Notes: generated from the sequence alone by a model not told the origin. Shown: positions 54,722 to 64,000, numbered from the stretch's first letter. The stretch is DNA of 64,000 nucleotides from Hermatobates lingyangjiaoensis (GCA_026182355.1 JAPFBL010000320.1:334501-398500); one strand, 5' to 3'. A program made the numbers and translations.

Positions 54722-55284
54722 AAGAAAATATAATATTTGTTTAATAATTAAAATATTTCATTAACAAGACTTTATTTAAGGAGTTAGATTAATGATTCTA
54801 TGAAATAGTACAATTTAATGTTATCGAAAGAGTTATTAAATTTAAAATACACTCTAAAGTTAATGAAATGGAAGGAAAGCAGTTAAATTTTTTTGAATAG
54901 GTACAATTTACTTTTATTGCATTGTTATGTTGCATGAATTGCTGGAAAAGGTTATTGTTGGGATTTACATTATGGTAGGGGAATATAAAACGAGCAACAC
55001 AATGGCTTATCCTCAAGAGTAGCAGACGATGTTTCACGATGGTGGCATAAACTAAAAAGTCAGCGGAAACTGGTTGTTTGGAGGAAAAAGAGGAGTTTAA
55101 TGTCATAACCAACCTCTTCAAAAAATTTCGTAATATCTAGCATATTATCTCTCTCTCATATAGCAAGCGATGCTTTCAGTTTAATAGTAATTGTATGAAA
55201 ATATTGCAACGAACAGAATATTCTCTATATTACAAAATAGATTATAACTGAACTGAATACCAGTATGAATTTTAACAAAACATA
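54722..55284. other. AT-rich spacer, no supported gene
   Basis: A 107-aa minus ORF (54798-55121) has no recognisable motif. It could be a remnant but nothing supports a function. Confidence 0.45.
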
Positions 55285-55510
55285 AAAACCAATTAAGCAC
55301 ACATATAGATACAGGAATAACTCACTTCTATACTTCGACTATCGTTGTCATCAGGAGGCGAAGAGTCCCGCAGGAAGGCAGAGAGCAACTCACCGTTCTG
55401 CCTTCCTGCGAGACTATTCGCCTCCTGATGACAACGATGATCGAAATATAGAAGCGAGTTATTCCTGTGTCTATATGTGTGCTATCTTCTTTTTAATTGG
55501 TTTTTATTTA
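55285..55510. mobile_element. Palindromic PLE pLTR, UA family B
   Basis: Arms meet at about 55392. Minus motif 55327-55357 has CUGAUGA with GAAG for GAAA. Plus motif 55421-55455 has CTGATGA, C, weak stem II, GAAA, TA, TA, GAAG. Confidence 0.75.
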
Positions 55511-55767
55511 AAAGTTTGCTGGACCATTTCATTTAATTATTTTAACAAAACATGTTATTTCATAATGAAATCAAAACATTTGAGAAAATATATATCAGAT
55601 AAAATTATTAGAAGTCTAAAAAAAAAACTTGAGTTTACTTAGGAAAGCAGAGTTTTGTATGTGTTTTGTTTAAATAGCCCAAAATTATACTTTTCTAAGA
55701 ATCATTCGAACTTTGTTCACAAAATTTCGAAAATCATCAGTTTGAAAAGAATATATTAAAACAGTAT

Positions 55768-56258
55768 GCAAGCAAGCAAGTTATATGACTCCCTAGTTAA
55801 GGCGACATCTAGCAGTTCCGAGCTGTCTTCATCGTTTAGCAAGCAAGCAAGTTATATGACTCCCTAGTTAAGGCGACATCTAGCAGTTCCGAGCTCTCTT
55901 CATTGTTTAGCAAGCAAGCAAGTTATATGACTCCCTAGTTAAGGCGACATCTAGCAGTTCCGAGCTCTCTTCATTGTTTAGCAAGCAAGCAAGTTATATG
56001 ACTCCCTAGTTAAGGCGACATCTAGCAGTTCCGAGCTCTCTTCATTGTTTAGCAAGCAAGCAAGTTATATGACTCCCTAGTTAAGGCGACATCTAGCAGT
56101 TCCGAGCTCTCTTCATTGTTTAGCAAGCAAGCAAGTTATATGACTCCCTAGTTAAGGCGACATCTAGCAGTTCCGAGCTCTCTTCATCGTTTAGCAAGCA
56201 AGCAAGTTATATGACTCCCTAGTTAAGCCGACATCTAGCAGTTCCGAGCTCTCTTCAA
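55768..56258. repeat. 71-bp satellite, 7 copies (LINE tail derived)
   Basis: TTATATGACTCCC starts at 55781, 55852, 55923, 55994, 56065, 56136 and 56207, exact 71-bp spacing. The unit equals the last ~70 nt of the Jockey-like LINE (minus sense), including GGCGACATCTAGCAG and the GCAAGCAAGC tail. Copies are almost identical. Confidence 0.97.
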
Positions 56259-56645
56259 GGACGACCGTATTAAAAGAAATCCTATGGTAGTCCTAAAACT
56301 GTAAGGCATTGAAAAAACTGTAAGGCCCTCTTCGGAGGGGGACGACCGTATTCAAAGAAATCCTATGGTAGTCCTAAAACTGTAAGGCATTGAAAAAACT
56401 GTAAGGCCCTCTTCGGAGGGGGACGGCCGTATTCAAAGAAATCCTATGGAAGTCCTAAAACTGTAAGGCATTGAAAAAACTGTAAGGCCCTCTTCGGAGG
56501 GGGACGACCGCATTCAAAGAAATCCTATGGAAGTCCTAAAACTGTAAGGCATTGAAAAAACTGTAAGGCCCTCTTCGGAGGGGGACGACCGTATTCAAAG
56601 AAATCCTATGTTAGTCCTAAAACTGTAATGCATTGTTGGTTTAGC
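56259..56645. repeat. 81-bp satellite, 5 copies, with UUCG hairpins
   Basis: (A)CGACCGTATT starts at 56261, 56342, 56423, 56504 and 56585, exact 81-bp spacing, directly abutting the 71-bp array. Four junctions contain CCCTC-TTCG-GAGGG (first at 56326-56339), which would fold as a cUUCGg tetraloop hairpin. Origin unknown. Confidence 0.97.
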
Positions 56646-57230
56646 CTGACCACTAACTACAACTTCTAGTCGTATCTGAATCAACTAAATAAGTATACCT
56701 AGTAACATCTTCAATAGCTTATTGTTCAAACTGACACACTTATTTGAAATACTACAAAATTCAACTTATTAATGTGTAAATTATCAGAGCTTTATCTTCT
56801 CTAGAATGTAATGATTTTTAGGAAGATACCGGCAATTGGGGAAATCCAATTCTTTATTAGATATCAATGTAAATAACAGGGAATAAGTTATTTTTAACAT
56901 TTTTTTTATGATTTATTTCAATAAAGGACATTTTTTAAATGCCCTTTTTAAAAATTAAAAGTAACTAAAAGTGAAGCAAGACTTTGAGAAAAATATTTGG
57001 TTTCGACAAATACTATCTTAGTAAAAAAAACAGTACCGGGTCCTGTCAAAAACACACGGCTAAGTAAGCTTACAGCCTTTGAACAACTCCTGAACCAGAA
57101 AACTGTCAAAAGAATAATACACTCCTTGTCACCCTGTCATAGCCTAATTATTTTTTTGCTTTAATCCATTTTAAATAGAAATTATATTTTCTACTCTATC
57201 AGAATAAATGAAATATATATACGGTACTGT
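56646..57230. other. AT-rich spacer, no gene seen
   Basis: Nothing supported. Confidence 0.5.
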
Positions 57231-57311
57231 TTTCTTGACCACAAAATATTAACAAACACTTTTTCTTCTTCTCGGAGTTTGGTCAGCGTAAATATATGTA
57301 ATCACCTTTTT

Positions 57312-57350
57312 GCCAACGTTTCGTCTTTATTTTAAGACATCCTCAGGGCT
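57312..57350 (-). ncRNA. Hammerhead motif (CG type), left arm
   Basis: GCC, CUGAGGA, U, GUCUU/AAGAC, GAAA, CG, UU, GGC. Core intact. Confidence 0.8.
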
Positions 57351-57462
57351 ATAATTCAAGGCTGGTTTCTGTTACATTACAACAACCGTTAACTCAAATT
57401 TTTTTTTGTTAACTAATAGTTAACGGTTGTTGTAATATAACAGAAACCAGCCTTAATTTATA

Positions 57463-57500
57463 GCCCTGAGGATGTCTTAAAATAAAGACGAAACGTTGGC
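57463..57500 (+). ncRNA. Hammerhead motif (CG type), right arm
   Basis: GCC 57463-57465, CTGAGGA 57466-57472, extra T 57473, GTCTT 57474-57478 with AAGAC 57485-57489, GAAA 57490-57493, CG, TT, GGC 57498-57500. Predicted scissile bond 57497/57498. Confidence 0.8.
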
Positions 57501-57559
57501 AAAAAGGTGTTTACATATATTTACCCTGACCAAACTCCGAGAAGAAGAAAAAGTGTTTG

Positions 57560-57562
<3 letters not shown>

Positions 57563-57613
<51 letters not shown>

Positions 57614-57620
57614 ATAATAT
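57563..57620. repeat. (TA)n microsatellite, ~55 bp
   Basis: Junction between two different PLE palindromes. Confidence 0.95.
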
Positions 57621-57702
57621 CATGATTTGTTTTCTTGACCCAATATTTATATGATGTAATTTTCTTGAGGTTTGAGGTCCAATGATTAAAACTAGTCCAT
57701 TT

Positions 57703-57740
57703 GCCGACGTTTCGACATATATTTATGTCATCTTCAGGGC
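57703..57740 (-). ncRNA. Hammerhead motif (CG type)
   Basis: Mirror of 58355-58392. Core intact, stem I GCC/GGC. Confidence 0.8.
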
Positions 57741-58354
57741 TACAACATGATTGTTTTACAATTAGCACTACTATTACTACTATTTGGTAATTTATTACAT
57801 TTCAATATGTTCGGTAACAAAGAGGAATTTTTTGATAAAACAGTTATTACGACTATGGATTATTTTGTTATACATTAATATAAGGATATTGTTATAATTA
57901 TTCTATTGCTTTAGAATTATTGCATAAGTATAGAGATCACTATTTGATTACCTTGGAAATCTGTTTATGTTGCAGCATTCTTCTTTAATACTGTTTCATG
58001 ATGGTTACTATTTGTTTTCTGGGAGGTTTCTTTACGGTTATGTTCTGTTTTGCTTGTTTGAGTACACAGTGTTTTTTCCCCCTATTTTTTTTCTTATTTT
58101 TATTTTTTTTTTTTATTATATTTTATTTAAACAGATTTCCAAGGTAATCAAATAGTGATCTCTATACTTATGCAATAATTCTAAAGCAATAGAATAATTA
58201 TAACAATATCCTTATATTAATGTATAACAAAATAATCCATAGTCGTAATAACTGTTTTATCAAAAAATTCCTCTTTGTTACCGAACATATTAAAATGTAA
58301 TAAATTACCAAATAGTAGTAATAGTAGTGCTAATTGTAAAACAATCATGTTGTA

Positions 58355-58392
58355 GCCCTGAAGATGACATAAATATATGTCGAAACGTCGGC
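58355..58392 (+). ncRNA. Hammerhead motif (CG type)
   Basis: GCC 58355-58357, CTGAAGA 58358-58364, extra T, GACATA 58366-58371 with TATGTC 58376-58381, GAAA 58382-58385, CG, TC, GGC 58390-58392. Predicted scissile bond 58389/58390. Confidence 0.8.
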
Positions 58393-58438
58393 AAATGGAC
58401 TAGTTTTAATCATTGGACCTCAAACCTCAAGAAAATTA

Positions 58439-58444
<6 letters not shown>

Positions 58445-58490
<46 letters not shown>
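58445..58490. repeat. (TA)n microsatellite
   Basis: About 22 TA units. Confidence 0.95.
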
Positions 58491-59935
58491 CGCAGACATA
58501 TGTGACATGAAAAAAAAAGAGTTAAATTAATCCCAAATCCATTGAATTTTAATTTTCATAATACACAGCATGAATTATGAGCATTTTTGAAGTTTACGAA
58601 AGAATGCATGTTAATAACGTGCATGTTAATGCATAATATATGCATATAATATTATAATATAATGCATAATAATGCATGTTAACATTATCAGTTATTCCAA
58701 ACCATTTACATTTAACATAAGCAATCACATTGATATTATTGAATTTCGTTTTCCTCTTTTGAATAGAGTATTACTTTAGCTTTTTTTCTCAAAAGTAAAA
58801 AAAAAATTATTTCGTTAACGGCAACAACAACCAAATATACAGGTATTAGAATCCACGTATTTATGTTCGTGATAAAGGTTTGACGAACATGAAGAACAGA
58901 TCAATAGAATACATACACATTGTTAGTATCGGAAGTTGGAATAATTTATATTTAATTAATGAAATAACCGTCCGACTTTGTATTTTAATCTAGAACTTTC
59001 TGGTACCGGATTATCCATCTTGAAGCATAACTAATCCAAATTCTTGGGCTAGAGGTTTATGTAACTTCCTATTAACTTGTGCCTAAATATCATATCTATA
59101 TTTCATTTCATATTAATACATTTCTATTATTTATTCATTTTATATTTGTTTTCTTCCATTACAAAAGACCCTTTAAACTTTTTCTCGTCTGTTTTTTTTA
59201 TTATAAAGCACTTTAGTTTGTCAGAAAGAAATAAATTCTACCCAAAATTTTGTAAATATAACTAATATAAACTACACACTGACGGAAAAACATAATTAAG
59301 TAAATAACTGATACAAACGTACCAATAAAACTAATTTCAACAAATAAACAAACCACTTTAGACGTTTAGGTTCCGAAATAATATATAATATTATAGATAT
59401 ATATAAAACATATTGAAAATAAATTGTTTATAATACCACTGTTAAAAATATTGTCAAAATAATTTAAAATTACGCAATTGCTACTAAAGCAGATAAGGAA
59501 GAACCATGCTAATAATCAATAAATCAGAATATAGAATCAGAATACTAAGAAAGCTCGAACATTTATAGATAAAAATGAATAAGATAAATTAAAAAATGAA
59601 TTAATTAAAAAAAATAAAATGAAATATGAAGTATAATTAACGAACCTTACAATGTTATACAAGCTAACGAATCATATAAATTTATAAACATGAGTCTATG
59701 TACCCCCCTGCTACGCAACCAATGAAAATCGCAATCAAAGCTTTGTTGAGTTAATAAATTAAATAAAATATATAAATATAACTAAATTACTTTTGTTTTA
59801 TATTGAAAAGTTGTATAGATAGATATGTATTACAAAAACAATAAAATAATTTATAAATTAGCCAAAGAATACGATTAAAATAATATCGTATAAAATCTTG
59901 CGATGTTGTATTAATGTTTCATTGATTATTAGTTG
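58491..59935. other. AT-rich DNA, possible decayed PLE upstream part
   Basis: No clear gene. Because an RT remnant follows at 59940, part of 59450-59935 may be its eroded N-terminal coding sequence, but no motif was recognised. Confidence 0.4.
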
Positions 59936-59939
59936 TAAT

Positions 59940-60165
59940 TGAAAAACTATAACTCTTTAATAATTTAATAACAAGTTCTACTCTGCAAAAGACAGACTAA
60001 AGATGAACCAATGTCAGCCACCTTGTCAATAATTTTTCTAAAAGAATAAGAAAAACTATGTGTACAATTTAAAAGAAAAATGTAAAGTTACTCATTATAT
60101 TAGGTACGCTGATGACTCTCTCCTAATCGTAAACAATGCTAGTTACGATAGTTAGTATTAAAATA
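59940..60165 (+). pseudogene. PLE-like reverse transcriptase remnant
   Basis: Frames read NKFYSAKDRLKM, then EPMSATLSIIFLKE and RYADDSLLIVNN, with frameshifts between. This is the order of the (F/Y)..(K/Q).DG..MG.P(L/M)S..L..IF block and the catalytic YADD. The wording differs from the RT at 36430-37000, so it is a different lineage. The YADD is intact. About 70 codons only. Heavily decayed flanks. Confidence 0.6.
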
Positions 60166-60460
60166 ATAAATAAAACAACTATTTATATTTATGATTTTTC
60201 TTTTTTATCTATTTCTTACATAATAATATACAACGGATAAATAAAAAGTTAAAAAGTAGTAAATTTAATAAATAATGCTATAGCAGAACCATTTATAAAT
60301 ATTCATCAATATCACCATAGAGAAGCTAGTTAAAAATTGCTCAGTTACATAATCAATATAACTTGAACATAGTTATTAAAACTAATAATAGATAATACAA
60401 CGGATTTTAAAAATAATATTATAAAAGTTGGTACATGAATTAAAGTTTAATAATCGTAAC

Positions 60461-60461
<1 letters not shown>

Positions 60462-60508
<47 letters not shown>
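60462..60508. repeat. (TA)n microsatellite
   Basis: Interrupted (TA)n ahead of the next PLE fragments. Confidence 0.9.
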
Positions 60509-60509
<1 letters not shown>

Positions 60510-60700
60510 AATTAAATGAAACGATTCCACGAACTAAATAACCTATATTGACACAAAGAACACACAGAAATGAAACAGAGTCGTTGTCTACCTGCGGAGC
60601 GACTCGTTTCTATCTTCCTGATGACCAGGACATCGAAATATAGTAGTGAGTTTCTATTTCATTTCCGTGTTTTCTTTGTGTTAATATAGTTTATATATAT
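60509..60700 (+). mobile_element. UA-type pLTR pair, partly palindromic
   Basis: Contains motif 60617-60646: CTTC, CTGATGA, C, CAGGACATC (weak stem II), GAAA, TA, TA, GTAG. Outer ends TTAACACAAAG.. inverted to the left. Confidence 0.65.
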
Positions 60701-60892
60701 ATATATATATATTTCACTGATAAAACGAAATACGATCCAAACTGGACACAACAACAACGGGTTACTTCCCGTTGCGCCTACAACGTGCTTGGTCTCCCAT
60801 TCTCTTTTCTCCTGAAGACGGATTACCCGAAAATTTGAGTCTGTAAGTGTGTTTCCCTACTTTGTGTGTTGCTCTTTGTTAATCTCGAACTC

Positions 60893-60895
<3 letters not shown>
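60700..60895 (+). mobile_element. AU-type pLTR, family D
   Basis: Motif 60808-60838: CTC, CTGAAGA, C, GGATTACCC stem II, GAAA, AT, TT, GAG. The left part is the inverted outer end. (TA)n on both flanks. Confidence 0.7.
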
Positions 60896-60924
<29 letters not shown>

Positions 60925-60929
<5 letters not shown>

Positions 60930-61040
60930 AGATTTCACATAAACACGTTGGGTTTTTGACTCTGACGAAGACCGCTTGTTACGGTTGAAAGATCTTAGTC
61001 TTGTTTTCCCATTTCTTATTGTGGTTTGATCATTGATATA
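60925..61040 (+). mobile_element. GATC-type pLTR, foldback with deleted left arm
   Basis: Outer hairpin of the left arm joins directly to the right arm. Motif 60958-61000 is consensus throughout. Confidence 0.8.
60958..61000 (+). ncRNA. Hammerhead motif (GATC type), consensus
   Basis: GACT, CTGACGA, A, GACCG/CGGTT, GAAA, GATC, TT, AGTC. Identical to 30248-30290 across the whole motif. Confidence 0.8.
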
Positions 61041-61139
61041 TATATATATAGTTCAACTATCATTAAAGGCTATAGTGGCTTCAGTGTTGACGATCTTTTT
61101 GAGAACGTGTTCCTTTCTCCTAAACACTTTACGGTGTTA

Positions 61140-61312
61140 CAAAGGCAACTGAAAGAGTAACTCTCCCAAGGACATATACGATGTCAGGCACTCGTTAAAG
61201 AACCCTACTATAAATGCACTTGAGTTAGGCAAATTTAGGACACCCAATGCAGAATCACCGATCAAACAAAAAGCCGGTAAACGACTGACGTTATCACCCG
61301 GTATGGGATCGG
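61140..61312 (+). mobile_element. SINE central domain with alternative 3' end
   Basis: ATGTCAGGCACTCGTTAAAGAACCC..GAGTTAGGCAAATTTAGGAC then GATCAAACAAAAAGCCGGTAAACG. The last part is not in the (AACCT)n-tailed SINEs but recurs inverted at 45190-45270. It marks a second subfamily. Confidence 0.6.
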
Positions 61313-61965
61313 TTTGAACAATAAAAAAAAAACTGCAGGCAATTGAAATGGCAATATAATGTAATTTCCTTAATAATACATAATATAGGATATTAAATAA
61401 TTCATTGTGACATAATGAAATAATATATATTTTACTTAACCATTCTTTTTAATGCATTATTTAACTTTTTTATGGTTAACATTTTAAACCGAACTACCTC
61501 AAATGCATTGAGGGAATCTGTAAACTTTAATTTCATTCTATAAGGTTACACAACTATTATAATTACAATAACGTTTATTTTGAAAACCGATTCTAAACAA
61601 GAAATAAATCGACTGTTGCCTGAAACGTGAAGTTATATTGGAAACCGGAGAGAGATTGGTTTGGCCAAACGATTTTCCCCTGATCCTGCAACAAGCAATC
61701 TTTTTTTATATCTATTTCATCGCGTGTGAGATGTCAGCTTGGTCCGTATCTCATATTTATGACGTATATTGAACCAACCATGAAAAATATGAAACACGAA
61801 ATAGTAGGTCAACCTATAAAATATCACAGGTCAACGAATCAAACTATCCAGTGTATACAAGATAGTATTTCTGTATTCCATGTATACAACAATTACATAT
61901 CTGTAAGGGTATTTAAAATAAGTATTATTTTATGGGTGTTCAACTTAATTTCCCAGTTTTTCTAT
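61313..61965. other. AT-rich spacer, no gene seen
   Basis: Nothing supported. Confidence 0.5.
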
Positions 61966-61984
61966 ATTTTATAGATATATATAT

Positions 61985-62142
61985 ATATAAGTTTACATCG
62001 GCCAGTGGACGTATTTACGTCTCCGTTCCTTCTTTCTCCTTTTATTTTCTTTCTTTCTACTCTCCTGAAGACGGCAAGACGCCAAAATTATCGAGATTCG
62101 TGAGTGTTCGTCCTTTTTCTTGTGTTCTCTAGCTGTAACTTT
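61985..62142 (+). mobile_element. Single-arm PLE pLTR, family K2
   Basis: Motif 62061-62094: CTC, CTGAAGA, C, GGC/GCC, AAAA (G12 lost), TTA, TC, GAG. Bounded by (TA)n. Confidence 0.6.
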
Positions 62143-62159
62143 AATTATATATATATATA

Positions 62160-62372
62160 TCAAAAGATTTCACATAAACACGTGAAATAACAATCAATGA
62201 TCAAACCGCAATATGAAATGGGAAAACAAGACTAAGATCTTTCAACCGTAACAAGCGGTCTTCGTCACAGTCAAAACCCGGGTTCCAGTTGGGTTTTTGA
62301 CTCTGACGAAGACCACTTGTTACGGTTGAAAGATCTTAGTTTTGTTTTTCCATTTCATATTGTGGTTTGATC

Positions 62373-62377
<5 letters not shown>
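62160..62377. mobile_element. Palindromic GATC-type pLTR
   Basis: Minus motif 62230-62272 has C3 changed to G. Plus motif 62299-62341 is intact with a G-U at the end of stem I. (TA)n on both sides. Confidence 0.8.
62299..62341 (+). ncRNA. Hammerhead motif (GATC type)
   Basis: GACT, CTGACGA, A, GACCA/CGGTT stem II (one change), GAAA, GATC, TT, AGTT. Confidence 0.7.
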
Positions 62378-62404
<27 letters not shown>

Positions 62405-62408
<4 letters not shown>

Positions 62409-62715
62409 CTTAAAATAAACTGTAACATATAGAATTAAACATAACAAAGATTTACTTTTCAATATTTTGACCGTTATGACGGTCGTCCTCAGGAGAATAA
62501 GTAAATTCACGGAGGGATGACAGTCAACTAAAGAACTCACTGTGTGAGAGCTAAAGCAGTGTTGCCCAGAAGGAGAAAAATAAAAAAAGGAACCAAGGAG
62601 TCGAGATCAAAGAAAAAATTAAAGAAGAATAAAGGTGAAGAAAATAAAAAAATAAAGTAAATATATAAAAAAATTTAAAAATATGAGATAAAAAAATAAA
62701 AACTAAATAAATACT
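62405..62715 (-). mobile_element. PLE 3' end, family K
   Basis: Minus motif 62458-62495: CUC, CUGAGGA, C, stem II GACCGU/ACGGUC (6 bp), AAAA (G12 lost), UA, UU, GA. The upstream 3' UTR is pyrimidine-rich on the minus strand, like the PLE at 46740-47013, but no endonuclease frame was found. Confidence 0.6.
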
Positions 62716-62739
62716 GATTAGTCAAGTCGAAGTTTTTGA

Positions 62740-63010
62740 CCAGTCAAGATTGTTAGTTCTTTTTATAATGTAAATTTCATTTTATAATTCAAAAAATCTT
62801 ACCAAGTTATTTTATTTATCTCTAAAATACTTCTATCCAACATGAAATATTCCATAAGCCTTAATAATCCATTTTTATGCTGACTTTATATAATATATTA
62901 TTTATTTGTTTATATTAATATATGATTTCTTATTATCCTTTGTTTGTAGGCCTATGAAAAAGTTGTTAATATAAAACCGAAAAGGCGGCATTGAGAGTTT
63001 GATTTGAACC
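62740..63010 (+). mobile_element. CG-type degenerate PLE end
   Basis: GGCCTATGAAAAAGTTG..CCGAAAAGGCGGCATTGAGAG, related to 15900-16085. AATGTAAATTTCATTTT block conserved. Ribozyme core degraded. Confidence 0.55.
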
Positions 63011-63815
63011 TAGAAAATTCACCAAATCCGATAGTATATACAGTATATATATATATATTATATTAATATATATATTATATAATATTTGCATGACAACAAA
63101 TTCATTTTTTTAGCAAAACGTTTTATAGCTGTCAACTGGGTTATGATTTATAGTTAAATAACTAATAATTAAAGCTTAAATTAATTGTTCTATTTAAAGC
63201 AGAAATTATATGCAAAAGAGTAATAAAACATTTTTTTAAGCTAACAATTAATTTGGATGGTAAATATGCATTTAAATTAGTAGTTTAGAATTCATATCAG
63301 ACTTGTAAGTCTTTATTATGTAACAGGAATTATTACAGTTATTTAAGTACGTATAATACCCTCCCATAAGTATTTGAATACAGTGTTATAATGATAATGG
63401 CAGTTTGTGAGGACGGGGGTGACCAAAGGCCTGGCAAGAAGGCTACGAAGTGGGTCCTTTTTTACCAACCCCGCGTGACTTAGACCTGCCCTAAGGAAAA
63501 TCTACCTGATCTCTCCATAAAGATCAGGAGATTTTTCCACTTTTCCACTCAATTTCTTTAATTTATCTTACGTAATAATACTAATATTATGTGTTTATAA
63601 CCTAAGCAGGCTGAATGCAGGACAATAAGCCACATGTATGTCCATCCTTACTTCTTTCGCTTTAGCATTTAGCGTTTGTATATTTTCAATATTATACAAA
63701 CAAGAAAACACCTGATTTGACCGAATGCATTTCAACACCAACAGTTATTTAACAGTTATTTTCCATATAGCATCATTAAAGATGCTATTATCATCTTATA
63801 ATTTATTTTATTTAC
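63011..63815. other. Spacer or possible intron, no repeat recognised
   Basis: Beyond a short (TA)n at 63040-63085, a GC-richer patch at 63400-63540 contains an AGATCAGGAGAT inverted repeat. No ORF supported. Confidence 0.45.
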
Positions 63816-63955
63816 CTTTTATTGGAGTACGGCAGCAGTTAGGTCCTGAGATCCCAGTTGAAGCGCGTGAGTTACTGCAAGTTCGGGCTACTTGACCACC
63901 ATATGGTCCAACCAGCACCACTGCTCCTGCTTCCTTTAACCTCCTCACTTTCCCC
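63816..63955 (-). CDS. Candidate host-gene exon, TSP1-like pattern
   Basis: A 140-nt open stretch on the minus strand is clearly less AT-rich than its surroundings. It is preceded by ATATGTTTTCAG (acceptor-like, AG at 63956-63957) and followed by AAAAG|GTAAAT (donor-like at 63815). Its frame reads VVLVGPYGGQVARTCSNSRA, then STGISGPNCC. The R.CSN....GPNC arrangement resembles the second half of a thrombospondin type-1 repeat, an extracellular adhesion module, but the tryptophan-rich first half is not visible. 140 nt leaves a split codon phase. Alternatives: chance ORF or repeat. No neighbouring exon lies in the window. Confidence 0.35.
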
Positions 63956-64000
63956 CTGAAAACATATAATAATTTTGATGTTGGAAAACAAAACATTTTG

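Larger units (their letters stand above)
57236..57563. mobile_element. Palindromic PLE pLTR, CG family H
   Basis: Arms of about 150 bp, mirror-symmetric about 57410 (GTTAACTATTAGTTAAC region), running into (TA)n on the right. The left outer boundary is near AACAAACACTTTTTC. Confidence 0.8.
57620..58450. mobile_element. Long inverted repeat of CG family I, arms >300 bp
   Basis: 57641-57970 and 58130-58449 are near-perfect reverse complements, separated by a T-rich loop of about 160 bp. The arms contain the terminal ribozyme region plus about 230 bp of further element sequence without recognisable coding. Ends meet (TA)n on both sides. Confidence 0.85.

Noticed and set aside
54798..55121. 107-aa minus ORF
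   Set aside because: No motif or homology pattern recognised. Low-complexity hydrophobic stretches fit chance in AT-rich DNA.
55768..56645. CRISPR-like array
   Set aside because: Units are contiguous tandem repeats without unique spacers, and the setting is a eukaryotic genome.

Overview
The window is intergenic DNA from a large, AT-rich, repeat-laden metazoan genome. There are no operons, ribosome-binding sites or long intact ORFs. Instead there are long (TA)n and (CA)n tracts, target-site-duplicated hAT MITEs, tRNA-derived SINEs with (AACCT)n tails, Jockey-like LINE 3' ends, a Helitron, and remnants of many Penelope-like elements (PLEs). The SINE tail matches the arthropod telomere unit TTAGG/AACCT, and the element mix suits an invertebrate, possibly an arthropod. 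That placement is weak.

The theme of the window is hammerhead-ribozyme (HHR) motifs in PLE terminal repeats (pLTRs). By eye I find more than 40 motif copies, in sequence families that differ in stem III. They share one layout: stem I strand, CUGANGA, one extra nucleotide, stem II, GAAA, a tiny self-complementary stem III (GAUC, CGCG, CCGG, CG, UA or AU), UH, then the matching stem I strand. Most copies are head-to-head palindromes with a ribozyme on each strand, and most are embedded in (TA)n. Four loci tie them to PLE protein remnants: the first codons of a PLE ORF at 12.2-12.9 kb, and endonuclease-like tails followed by an HHR at 23.5-24.0, 25.6-25.95 and 46.74-47.31 kb. PLE reverse-transcriptase remnants lie at 36.4-37.0, 44.4-45.0 and 59.9-60.2 kb. 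HHRs in PLEs are a known phenomenon. The number of families, the strict self-complementarity of stem III, the extra core nucleotide and the palindromic TA-embedded organisation are what deserve study here.

Layout: 0-5 kb, MITEs, two HHR palindromes and a 66-bp tandem repeat. 5.2-9.6 kb, Helitron remnants, including one element (minus strand, 6560-9624) with both termini but no Rep nuclease. 9.9-16.5 kb, a Jockey LINE tail and dense PLE/HHR palindromes. 16.5-19.7 kb, featureless AT-rich DNA. 19.7-26.6 kb, more palindromes, two PLE C-terminal tails and a hAT MITE. 28.4-45.2 kb, a tandem segmental duplication (about 8.8 kb and 7.9 kb) whose copies differ by indels and by presence or absence of an HHR element. 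45-63 kb, SINEs, hAT MITEs, LINE tails, a composite satellite (71 bp x7 then 81 bp x5), an inverted repeat with arms over 300 bp, and another palindrome cluster. At the right edge (63816-63955, minus) an open, relatively GC-rich segment with splice-like borders may be a host exon with a thrombospondin-type-1-like pattern.

All calls come from reading the sequence. No alignment, folding or database search was run.
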